The notes under the pieces are model-generated. The model saw only the letters and a list, made by a program, of their open reading frames with translations. It made no database searches and was not told the DNA's origin. From contig JASGKO010000037.1 in the NCBI GenBank assembly GCA_049840595.1, positions 1 to 30,960 on the forward strand: a stretch of 30,960 bases of DNA. The letters are read 5' to 3'. Shown here piece by piece: positions 1-6,208 of the stretch (positions within the stretch are counted from its first letter, which is position 1; the number at the start of each line of letters is the position of its first letter). The translations under genes were made by a program, and so were the position numbers. The DNA comes from JASGKO01 sp049840595. GTDB taxonomy: Bacteria > Verrucomicrobiota > Verrucomicrobiia > Chthoniobacterales > Chthoniobacteraceae.

Positions 1-70
1 ATATGTCTGTACCTTCGACCAGTACGTATTGCTAAGGTTAATAGGGAAACACAACATCCGAACAGCACCT
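1..70 (+). other. Untrimmed Oxford Nanopore adapter and native barcode (not genomic)
   Basis: Positions 1-33 end in ACGTATTGCT, the 3' end of the Oxford Nanopore ligation adapter, preceded by a degraded match to the rest of that adapter. Positions 34-41 are AAGGTTAA, the standard flank on the 5' side of native barcodes. Positions 42-62 begin TAGGGAAACAC and end ATCCGAA, which matches native barcode 04 from memory, with about three bases missing in the middle. Positions 63-70 are CAGCACCT, the 3' barcode flank. At base 71 the sequence becomes a normal PolX coding frame (TGSKEHNV). The order adapter, flank, barcode, flank, insert is the exact library layout, so I read this as an untrimmed read end left on a contig. 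Confidence 0.93.
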
Positions 71-1138
71 ACCGGCAGCAAGGAGCACAATGTGGAGATG
101 CGCCGCTGGGCCTTGCAACGCGGGTGGACGCTCAACGAATACGCCCTCGGCCCCGTGGAAAATTCCAAGGTGCCGGTGCAGCCGATTCCAACCATCTACG
201 AAGAGCGCGATCTCTACCGCGCGATGATCTGCGACTTTGTCAGCTCGAGCTGCGCGAAAATCGCGGCGAGTTCGAGGCCGCCGAGAACCATACGCTGCCC
301 GATCTGGTGGAGTTGGAAAACCTGCGCGGCACTTTTCACAACCACACCACCGCCAGCGATGGACGCAACACGCTGGAGGAAATGGCGAATGCCGCACGCG
401 ATCTCGGCCTCAGCTATCTCGGCCTCGCTGATCACAGCAAGAACTCCTTTCAGGCCCACGGCCTGAGTGCCGAGCAACTGCTCGCCCAGGGCGTGGAAAT
501 CGACCGTCTCAACCAAACCTATGAAGGCGAGTTCCGCCTCTTCAAAGGCGTCGAGTGCGACGTGCTCAAGGACGGCTCGCTCGATTATCCCTGACGAGGT
601 TCTCGCCCAGCTCGACTACGTGGTTGCCTCCGTGCATGCGGTCTTTAATCTGCCCGAGGCGGAGATGACCAAGCGCATCATCAAGGCGATCTCGAATCCG
701 CACGTCACCATGCTCGGTCATCTCACCGGGCGTCTGCTGCTTCAGCGCGAGTCCTACGCGGTGGACATCCCCGCCATCCTCGACGCCGCAGCCGAGACCG
801 GCACGATTATCGAACTCAACGGCAACCCGCGCCGGCTCGATATGGACTGGCGCTGGTGGTCGCTCGCCAAGTCGAAGGGCGTGAAATGCTCGATCAATCC
901 CGATGCTCACCATGTCAGCGGATTCCAGCACTTGTGGTTTGGCGTTGCGCTGGCCCGCAAGGGCTGGCTCACCAAGGCCGATGTTGTGAACTGCCTGCCC
1001 CTGGGGAAGATCGAAAAAGTGCTCGCTGCCAAAAAGGTCGCGCAGAAAAATGAGTGCCGGGCCAGGGCGGCGAATCGGGGGGCTGATGTTGCTGGCGACG
1101 TGCCTGGGTGTCGCCCTGCTCGCGACCATGCAAGGTAG
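71..1138 (+). CDS. polX: DNA polymerase X family, C-terminal PHP domain (5' truncated, two frameshifts)
   Basis: This is the C-terminal part of a bacterial PolX, a repair polymerase fused to a PHP phosphoesterase/3'-5' exonuclease domain. It starts at the conserved TGSKEHNV of the polymerase end, then shows ELRENRGEFEAA, LPDLVELENLRG and the PHP metal motifs HNHTTASDGRNT, LADHS, GVECDVL, ASVH, GHLTGR, ELNGNPRRLDM and NPDAHH. The frame breaks twice: one base is missing near 239-243, and one C is extra in the CCC at 589-591. With both repaired the protein reads through without a stop. As written, the frame runs on to 1138 over the start of the next gene. A missing A in the A5 run at 1046-1050 would instead stop it at a TGA overlapping the next ATG, which gives a more usual PolX tail. 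The polymerase half lies outside the window. The identity is secure; the breaks look like sequencing errors. Confidence 0.85.
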
Positions 1139-2039
1139 GCAGCCGCCGCGCTTTGGCAGTCGGATCATTCACGTTCACGATCCCTCCACGATCATCCGCG
1201 GTGGCGATGAATACTGGCTCTACGCGACGGGGCAGGGGATTCGGGTCTGGCATTCGCCCGATCTCGTCCACTGGGAACGCAGCGGCCCCGTATTCAAGAC
1301 TCCGCCCACCTGGACCCATGAGGCCGCGCCCGATTTCCGCGGCTACGTCTGGGCGCCGGATGTCATCCACGTTGGCGGTCGCTACCTGCTCTATTATTCC
1401 GTCTCCCGCTGGGGCACGAAGGAGTCCTCCATCGGCCTCTTCAGCAATGCCACGCTCGATCCCGCCGATCCGCATTTCCAATGGCGCGACGAGGGGGAGA
1501 TCATTCGCACCACGCCCAAGAGCGATTTCAACGCTATCGACCCCTCGTTGCTTGCCTTGTCGAACGGCCAGCTTTGGATGGCTTTCGGCTCGTTCTGGAC
1601 CGGTATCAAGCTCGTCCAACTCGACCCTGTCACGGGTCACCGCCTTGATTCCTCGATCAGTTCATTGGCCTGGCACCCGGAAATCGAAGCGGCCTGCATC
1701 TATGAGCACGATGGCTGGTATTATCTTTTCATGAATTGGGGCCTCTGCTGTCGCGGCGTGAAGAGTACCTACGAAATCCGCATGGGGCGTAGTCGTTCCA
1801 TCACCGGGCCCTATCTCGATCAAACCGGTCGCGACCTCCGCTATGACGGCGGCACCCTCTTCCTTGGCAGCGAGGAAAAATTCATCGGCCCCGGCCACGC
1901 GGCCATCCTGCACGACGGCGGCAAATATTGGTTCAGCTGCCACTTCTACGACGGCGAAAACTGGGGGAGTTCCACGCTCGCCATCCGCCCGCTTACCTGG
2001 TCTTCGGACGGCTGGCCTGTCCTGGAAAAAGGCTCCTGA
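1050..2039 (+). CDS. Secreted glycoside hydrolase family 43, arabinan endo-1,5-alpha-L-arabinosidase-like
   Basis: The protein is 329 residues, with a hydrophobic signal segment at about residues 10-27 (GGLMLLATCLGVALLAT), so it is probably exported or lipid-facing. The rest is a five-bladed GH43 fold. Expected catalytic positions are visible: HDPS with the base Asp44, AIDPS with the pKa-modulating Asp164, and the acid in EIEAACIY (Glu213). WAPDV, YYSVS, MAFGSFWTGI and a late GPGH are typical of arabinanases. The likely role is cleavage of alpha-1,5-arabinan from plant pectin. The ATG at 1050 sits at the end of polX and may overlap its true stop, suggesting translational coupling or simply tight packing. 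No sugar transporter or other glycosidase is beside it. A related GH43 specificity cannot be excluded from sequence alone. Confidence 0.85.
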   Translation: MSAGPGRRIGGLMLLATCLGVALLATMQGRQPPRFGSRIIHVHDPSTIIRGGDEYWLYATGQGIRVWHSPDLVHWERSGPVFKTPPTWTHEAAPDFRGYVWAPDVIHVGGRYLLYYSVSRWGTKESSIGLFSNATLDPADPHFQWRDEGEIIRTTPKSDFNAIDPSLLALSNGQLWMAFGSFWTGIKLVQLDPVTGHRLDSSISSLAWHPEIEAACIYEHDGWYYLFMNWGLCCRGVKSTYEIRMGRSRSITGPYLDQTGRDLRYDGGTLFLGSEEKFIGPGHAAILHDGGKYWFSCHFYDGENWGSSTLAIRPLTWSSDGWPVLEKGS

Positions 2040-2043
2040 TCAA

Positions 2044-2115
2044 TTTCACACCCCTGGGTGGTGAAATCCTCTTCTTCTTGGCGACTTGACGGGTGAAAAT
2101 TTAGCGACCCAGGGG
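2044..2115. repeat. Inverted repeats between the GH43 gene and coaD
   Basis: CCCCTGGGT at 2051-2059 is the reverse complement of ACCCAGGGG at 2107-2115. TTTCAC at 2044-2049 also faces GTGAAA at 2061-2066 around a short GC core. Together they could fold as a local hairpin after the GH43 stop. There is no following T-run, so I do not call it an intrinsic terminator. The words resemble fragments of dispersed intergenic repeats. Confidence 0.45.
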
Positions 2116-2165
2116 TTCAAGCGATTTTGCTTCATTTAAGCCTCCGCCTGCCCCAAGTTCCCACT

Positions 2166-2663
2166 GTGCGACGCGCAATCTACCCTGGCAGCTTTGACCC
2201 CGTAACCAACGGTCACCTCGACGTGATCGAACGTGCCTCGCGTCTTTTCGACGAACTCACCGTGGCCGTCGCCTTCAATGAGGCCAAGACCACGCTTTTC
2301 ACTCCAGAGGAGCGCGTCGCGATGATCCAGGATGTCGTTCGTCCGTTTTCCAACGTCCGGGTGGTCAAATTCAACGGATTGCTTGTTAATTTTGTGCGCG
2401 GGCAGCAGGCGATCGCGGTGATTCGTGGCTTGCGCGCCGTCTCCGACTTCGAATTTGAGTTCCAGATGGCCCTCATGAATCGTAAATTGGCCCCCGAGGT
2501 GGAGACGATTTTTCTCACCCCCAAAGAGGAAACCACCTATCTTAGCTCCCGAATCGTGAAGGAAATTTCCCGTCTCGGTGGCGATGTGCGTGCCTTTGTG
2601 CCAGATTCCATTGCCCGGGCCTTGCGCGGCAAATTTGCGCAACCCGGTCAAAAATTAGACTAG
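2166..2663 (+). CDS. coaD: Phosphopantetheine adenylyltransferase
   Basis: CoaD transfers AMP from ATP to 4'-phosphopantetheine, giving dephospho-CoA, the penultimate step of coenzyme A synthesis in the cytosol. The nucleotidyltransferase signature YPGSFDPVTNGHLDVI is at the N-terminus, with the TNGH adenylate-binding motif. The middle has FEFEFQMALMNRKL and the C-terminal part has YLSSRIVKEI, which stands where the ISSTxxR-type motif is usual. I chose the GTG at 2166 because family members begin with a few residues before AIYPGSFDP, giving 165 residues. A TTG at 2127 would add 13 unconserved residues. No clear Shine-Dalgarno precedes either start. CoA made here feeds the fatty-acid genes downstream, although an operon is not shown by spacing (about 100 bases to the next gene). 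Confidence 0.93.
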   Translation: MRRAIYPGSFDPVTNGHLDVIERASRLFDELTVAVAFNEAKTTLFTPEERVAMIQDVVRPFSNVRVVKFNGLLVNFVRGQQAIAVIRGLRAVSDFEFEFQMALMNRKLAPEVETIFLTPKEETTYLSSRIVKEISRLGGDVRAFVPDSIARALRGKFAQPGQKLD

Positions 2664-2759
2664 TCCATCGGGGATTCTCAGCGCACGGCGTCCGGTTCCG
2701 CCTCCATTCCGGCGGTTTAACGCGTTGGATTTTTTACGGGGGACCAACCCATTTTAGTT

Positions 2760-3212
2760 ATGAAAGTGCATTTACAACAGATTCCACTCGAGGGGCTTAC
2801 GCTCAGCGGGGAGGAGCCCAGTGATTTCTTGGAGATTAACGACGAGGCCATTCGTGCGGTGGGCCTGCTCACTTATGAACTCCACGTCGGCCTCAGTGAT
2901 GGCGGCCTGTTTGCCACCGGCTCCCTGGCCCAGGATTTCGATATGGAGTGCGTTTCCTGCCTTCGCCGCTTTACCTTCCCGCTCCGGATGCCCCAGTTTG
3001 CCATGCAGATGGAATTGGAAGGTCGTGAATTAGTGGACTTGACGCCACAGGTGAGAGAAGATATTGTGCTCGCCCTTCCGCCACACCCACGCTGTGATTG
3101 GAATGGCGAGAGTATTTGTCCCGGCACGCAGACCCGCACCGAGGATAGTAGCCCCGCCAAACCCGATACGTGGGCTGCGCTGGACCAATTGAAACTGAAA
3201 CCGACCAAGTAA
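2760..3212 (+). CDS. yceD: YceD/DUF177 family protein, probable 23S rRNA accumulation factor
   Basis: This 150-residue protein has the DUF177 layout: an N-terminal half with ELHVGLSDGGLFATGSL, a CVSCLRRF core, an acidic LVDLTPQVREDIVLALPPHP segment, and a second CDWNGESICPG cysteine pair. In other bacteria members of this family lie directly upstream of rpmF, and YceD has been linked to 23S rRNA stability or processing. Here the stop is only 8 bases before the rpmF start, the classic arrangement. The four cysteines could bind zinc, but that is inference. The C-terminal tail (TWAALDQLKLKPTK) is typical of the family's end. Confidence 0.85.
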   Translation: MKVHLQQIPLEGLTLSGEEPSDFLEINDEAIRAVGLLTYELHVGLSDGGLFATGSLAQDFDMECVSCLRRFTFPLRMPQFAMQMELEGRELVDLTPQVREDIVLALPPHPRCDWNGESICPGTQTRTEDSSPAKPDTWAALDQLKLKPTK

Positions 3213-3220
3213 CCACTTTT

Positions 3221-3402
3221 ATGGGTGTTCCAAAACGTAAAACTTCCAAGATGCGCCTGCGTACCCGCAAGGCCGCGAACCGCTGGCATGCCCGCAGCTC
3301 GTCAAGTGCCAGCAGTGCGGCAGCGCCACCCGCGCCCACATCGCCTGCCCTTCCTGCGGCTACTATCGCGGACGCCAGGTTCTGACCATTGCGGCCCTCT
3401 AA
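3221..3402 (+). CDS. rpmF: 50S ribosomal protein L32 (single-base frameshift as sequenced)
   Basis: L32 is a small zinc-ribbon protein of the large ribosomal subunit. The reading frame opens with MGVPKRKTSKMRLRTRKAAN and RWHA, a near-perfect L32 N-terminus. After RWHA the frame is lost at the CCC run 3291-3293. Adding one C restores PQLVKCQQCGSATRAHIA, then CPSCGYYRGRQVLTIAAL and a TAA at 3400-3402. The repaired protein is 60 residues with both CxxC zinc pairs. Because the whole second half is perfectly conserved in the shifted frame, the missing C is almost certainly a sequencing error. It is followed by hairpins and a strong terminator before plsX. Confidence 0.92.
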
Positions 3403-3408
3403 TTGGCC

Positions 3409-3472
3409 GTCCGGTTGGGCTTCGGACGAAGCTCCAAACATAAGAGTCGTGCGGCCCGTTCCGCCGACTCTT
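3409..3472 (+). other. Two hairpins in the rpmF-plsX leader
   Basis: GTCCG (3409-3413) pairs with CGGAC (3423-3427). AAGAGTCG (3442-3449) pairs with CGACTCTT (3465-3472), with an inner GCGG/CCGC extension, giving a stem of about 12 pairs. They lie in tandem just before the terminator at 3487. They could protect the rpmF 3' end or be part of an attenuator for plsX; the sequence does not decide. Confidence 0.5.
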
Positions 3473-3486
3473 GCAGAAAAACATTG

Positions 3487-3516
3487 AAAAGTGACGTCAT
3501 CCGGCGTCACTTTTTT
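3487..3516 (+). terminator. Intrinsic terminator between rpmF and plsX
   Basis: AAAAGTGACG (3487-3496) pairs with CGTCACTTTT (3505-3514) around an 8-base loop, and a T6 run at 3511-3516 follows. This is a textbook Rho-independent terminator only about 36 bases before the plsX start. It would separate rpmF from plsX, or act as an attenuator if transcription normally reads through. Confidence 0.85.
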
Positions 3517-3552
3517 CTTCGTTTTGCAGACCTGTAGCTTTTTCCACCACTC

Positions 3553-4596
3553 ATGAAAATCGCGCTTGATGCCATGGGCCACGATGACGGCCCGGCCCCA
3601 CTCGTAGAGGGAGCCGTGCAAGCCTTGCGCGAGTTTCCCCACATCACCAAGCTCTTCCTCACCGGCGACACGCTCAAGCTGGAGGAGTTGCTCAAGGCCC
3701 AGGGGTGCAACGATTCGCGTATCGAGATCGTGCACACCACCCAGATCGTCGAGATGCACGACAGCGGCATCGACGCCGTCCGTCGCAAGAAGGACTCCTC
3801 CGTCAGTGTCGGCGTGGATCTCGTGAAATCCGGGAAGGCCGAGGCCATCGTCAGCGCTGGGAATACCGGTGCCGCTGTCGCCGCCTGTACGATCAAGCTC
3901 CGTATGCTGCCCGGGATTGATCGACCGGCCATCGCTTCCATGATGCCTACGGAGTCCGGTCAACATTTCGTCCTCTGCGACGCGGGGGCCAATCCCGACC
4001 CGACCCCCGAGCATCTCGAAGACAACGCGCTCATGGCAGTCAGTTACTGCGAGCACGTGCTCGGGCGCAAGAATCCCTCCGTCGGCCTGCTTTCCAACGG
4101 GACCGAGGAATTCAAGGGTAACGAACTTTCTCTCGCCACCCATGCGCTGCTCAAGGCCAGTGGCATTAATTTCAAAGGCAACGTCGAGGGGCATGATCTT
4201 TTCGAGGGCAAGGTGGATGTCGTCGTCACCGACGGTTTCACTGGCAACGTTGTCCTCAAGACCAGCGAGGCGCTCGCCAAGAGCATCTTCCGCCTGCTCA
4301 AGCGCGAGCTGACGTCCTCGCCCGTTCGCAAGTTCGGCGCGCTCCTTTGCAAGCCCGGTTTCAAGTCCATCCACGCCGCCACCAGTGCCGACGAGTACGG
4401 TGGTATGCCGCTGCTTGGCCCGAATGGCATCTGTATCATCGCCCACGGCGGCAGTTCGCCCAAGGCGGTGAAGAACGCCATTCGCGCCGCTTGTACGTCC
4501 ATCAAGCAGCAGCTCAATCCGCATCTCGTCGAAGACATCCGCAAGTATCATGACCGAATCGATTCCCAGCAGCAGCCCCCAGATCAGGCAGCCTAA
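3553..4596 (+). CDS. plsX: Phosphate acyltransferase PlsX
   Basis: PlsX converts acyl-ACP and phosphate to acyl-phosphate, the donor used by PlsY to start phospholipid synthesis; it is a peripheral membrane enzyme. The 347-residue protein starts MKIALDAMGHDDGP and carries DSSVSVGVDLVKSGKA, SAGNTGA, LCDAGANPDPTPEHL, GLLSNGTEEFKGN, GHDLFEGKVDVVVTDGFTGN and GPNGICIIAHGGSSPKA, all PlsX hallmarks. The length matches the family. The last 47 bases overlap fabH in another frame, so the two are translationally linked. The residues after KYHDRIDS form a short Q/P-rich tail of low conservation. Confidence 0.97.
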   Translation: MKIALDAMGHDDGPAPLVEGAVQALREFPHITKLFLTGDTLKLEELLKAQGCNDSRIEIVHTTQIVEMHDSGIDAVRRKKDSSVSVGVDLVKSGKAEAIVSAGNTGAAVAACTIKLRMLPGIDRPAIASMMPTESGQHFVLCDAGANPDPTPEHLEDNALMAVSYCEHVLGRKNPSVGLLSNGTEEFKGNELSLATHALLKASGINFKGNVEGHDLFEGKVDVVVTDGFTGNVVLKTSEALAKSIFRLLKRELTSSPVRKFGALLCKPGFKSIHAATSADEYGGMPLLGPNGICIIAHGGSSPKAVKNAIRAACTSIKQQLNPHLVEDIRKYHDRIDSQQQPPDQAA

Positions 4597-5575
4597 GCGC
4601 ACCGTCTCCATCATCGGCACCGGCAGTTATGTGCCCGAGCGCGTGATGACCAATGGCGACCTCGAGAAGATGGTCGAGACCTCCGACGAGTGGATTGTCA
4701 CCCGCACCGGCATCCGCGAGCGCCGCATCGCCGGGGCCGAGGAATGCACCAGCGATCTCGCCGCCGAGGCCGCCCGCCGCGCGATTGAAAACGCCGGCAT
4801 CACTGTCGAAGAGGTTGATCTCATCCTCGTCGCCACCGTTACGCCCGACATGGCTTTCCCCAGCACCGCCTGCTTCGTCCAAGCCAAGATCGGGGCGAAA
4901 AACGCTGCCTGCTTCGATGTCAGTGCCGCCTGCTCCGGCTTCCTTTACGCGCTGGAAATTGCGCAGCAGTTCATCACGTCGCACACCTACGACACGATCC
5001 TCGTCATCGGCGCGGAAAAGCTTAGCAGCATCGTCGATTGGACGGACCGCAATACCTGCGTCCTCTTCGGCGACGGTGCGGGCGCGGCCGTCCTCCGCCA
5101 TCGTGGCGGTGGGCACGGCGTCATCAGCACCTTCATGGGGAGCGACGGCACGCTCAGCGATCTGCTCTACATCCCTGGCGGTGGCGCGAAAAATCCGATC
5201 ACCAAGGAAAACTGCGACCTGCGCCTCGACACGATCAAAATGAACGGCAAGGAGACCTACAAGCATGCCGTCACCTCCATGCTCGATGCCGCCCATCGTG
5301 CCCTGGCCGAGGCGAATCTTCGCGTGAGCGACCTTGCCTGCATCATTCCGCATCAGGCGAACCTGCGCATCATCGAGGCCATTGCCAGCCGCCTTGATTT
5401 GCCAATTGAGAAATTCATGATCAACCTCGACCGCTTCGGCAACACCAGCGCCGCCGCAGTCGCGATCGCGCTCGATGAGGCGAACCGCACCGGCCGCATG
5501 AAGGTCGGCGATTACGTCCTCCTCATTGTCTTCGGTGGCGGGCTCACCTGGGCCAGCTCCGTCATCCAGTGGTGA
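4550..5575 (+). CDS. fabH: Beta-ketoacyl-ACP synthase III
   Basis: FabH condenses acetyl-CoA with malonyl-ACP to start each fatty-acid chain. The catalytic triad is intact: Cys128 in SAACSGF, His268 in IPHQANLRI and Asn298 in FGNTSAA. DEWIVTRTGIRERRIA near the N-terminus and the FGGGLTWAS end are also diagnostic. The chosen ATG lies inside plsX. A later start is possible because conservation begins at about residue 18 (TVSIIGTGSYVPE). With plsX it forms the usual lipid-initiation pair. The nickel regulator nikR starts 13 bases after its stop, which is an unusual neighbour. Confidence 0.97.
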   Translation: MTESIPSSSPQIRQPKRTVSIIGTGSYVPERVMTNGDLEKMVETSDEWIVTRTGIRERRIAGAEECTSDLAAEAARRAIENAGITVEEVDLILVATVTPDMAFPSTACFVQAKIGAKNAACFDVSAACSGFLYALEIAQQFITSHTYDTILVIGAEKLSSIVDWTDRNTCVLFGDGAGAAVLRHRGGGHGVISTFMGSDGTLSDLLYIPGGGAKNPITKENCDLRLDTIKMNGKETYKHAVTSMLDAAHRALAEANLRVSDLACIIPHQANLRIIEAIASRLDLPIEKFMINLDRFGNTSAAAVAIALDEANRTGRMKVGDYVLLIVFGGGLTWASSVIQW

Positions 5576-5588
5576 TTTTTCCACGGTC

Positions 5589-6017
5589 ATGAGCAACGAC
5601 GGCGTCGCCCGCTTCAGTGTCTCGCTCAAGAAAGGGCTGCTCAAGCAGCTCGACCGCATGGCGAAGGAGAAGGGTTACGACAACCGCTCCCTCGCCATCG
5701 CCGATATGATTCGTGACCAGCTCGTCGAGCACCGGCAGGAGCTTGGCGATGTCGAGGCGGCGGGCACGATCACCCTTGTCTTCGATCACCATCACGCCCA
5801 CGTCCAGGAGGCGCTTACCTCTTTGCAGCATAAATTCCGCGGCACCATCATTTCCTCGCTGCATGTGCATCTCGATCATCACAATTGTCTCGAAGTTCTC
5901 GTCGTGCGCGGCCCTGCTCCTGCCATCAAGACCCTCGCCGACAAGCTCATTGCCGCCAAGGGCGTAAAGCATGGCCGCCTGAGCATCACTACTACGGGCG
6001 AAGGCTTGCCATCGTAG
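5589..6017 (+). CDS. nikR: Nickel-responsive transcriptional regulator NikR
   Basis: NikR is a ribbon-helix-helix repressor with a C-terminal ACT-like nickel-sensing domain. The 142-residue protein opens with a ribbon-helix-helix (ARFSVSLKKGLLKQLDRMAKEKGYDN, written here in part) and ends with the sensor. The nickel ligands match E. coli NikR in spacing: His81 (LQHKF), His92 and His94 (LHVHL) and Cys100 (HNC), the equivalents of H76, H87, H89 and C95. It starts 13 bases after fabH and so may ride on the lipid-gene transcript. Its likely target is the permease at 6209, which carries a perfect palindrome at its start. A conserved nickel enzyme such as urease or hydrogenase is not in the window. 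Confidence 0.95.
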   Translation: MSNDGVARFSVSLKKGLLKQLDRMAKEKGYDNRSLAIADMIRDQLVEHRQELGDVEAAGTITLVFDHHHAHVQEALTSLQHKFRGTIISSLHVHLDHHNCLEVLVVRGPAPAIKTLADKLIAAKGVKHGRLSITTTGEGLPS

Positions 6018-6042
6018 GAGAAAGCGAACCGCGGCGGACGCA

Positions 6043-6120
6043 GCGAAAAGAGATTTAGCCACCGGGGATATAGAGAACATCGAGGCGAAAGTTCTCCCTT
6101 CGCGTCTCTGTGGTGAAAAG
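6043..6120. repeat. Dispersed-type intergenic repeat fragment downstream of nikR
   Basis: The stretch contains GAGATTTAGCCACCGGGGAT and TCGCGTCTCTGTGGTGAAAA; in reverse it reads TTTTCACCACAGAGACGCGA. This wording resembles a degenerate intergenic repeat that I recall from many Verrucomicrobia and Planctomycetes genomes. GAGAAC (6071-6076) and GTTCTC (6090-6095) also form a local inverted repeat. No second full copy is in the window, so the repeat status rests on recollection. Confidence 0.4.
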
Positions 6121-6134
6121 TATCCGGCTCACCA

Positions 6135-6158
6135 CCTATAGGTCACTGGACCTATGGG
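6135..6158 (+). other. 10-bp stem hairpin between nikR and the nickel permease
   Basis: CCTATAGGTC (6135-6144) pairs with GACCTATGGG (6149-6158) across a four-base loop, with one G-U wobble in RNA. No T-run follows, so it is not a standard terminator. It sits 20 bases upstream of the NikR-type operator. It could be a transcript end structure for nikR or a second protein-binding palindrome; function unknown. Confidence 0.45.
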
Positions 6159-6177
6159 GCCAATAATCCCTTGTGAA

Positions 6178-6208
6178 GCGTGTTACGAATCTCTAGAAAG
6201 TAACACGC
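6178..6208 (+). promoter_or_regulatory. Probable NikR operator overlapping the permease start
   Basis: GCGTGTTAC (6178-6186) and GTAACACGC (6200-6208) form a perfect 9-bp inverted repeat with a 13-base spacer, ending directly at the ATG at 6209. The core GTGTTAC-N13/14-GTAACAC is the operator described for Geobacter uraniireducens NikR, as I recall it. It differs from the E. coli GTATGA type. With nikR next door and a NiCoT permease downstream, repression by nickel-loaded NikR is the natural reading. The weak ribosome-binding word AGAAAG lies inside the operator, so bound repressor would cover the start region. Confidence 0.82.

Noticed and set aside
29..466. A gene start in the first 70 bases
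   Set aside because: Those bases are adapter and barcode; coding similarity begins at 71.
3221..3402. Programmed frameshifting or a true rpmF pseudogene
   Set aside because: L32 is not known to use frameshifting, and the only change needed is one C in a C-run, matching other indels in the window.
2971..4620. A 549-residue minus-strand open frame opposite plsX
   Set aside because: It has no recognisable motif and mirrors a clearly conserved gene; long antisense frames are expected in GC-rich coding DNA.
4514..5659. A 381-residue minus-strand open frame opposite fabH
   Set aside because: It is an antisense shadow of a gene with an intact catalytic triad, and it has no motif of its own.
6135..6158. 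Intrinsic terminator of nikR
   Set aside because: The stem is good but no T-run follows it.
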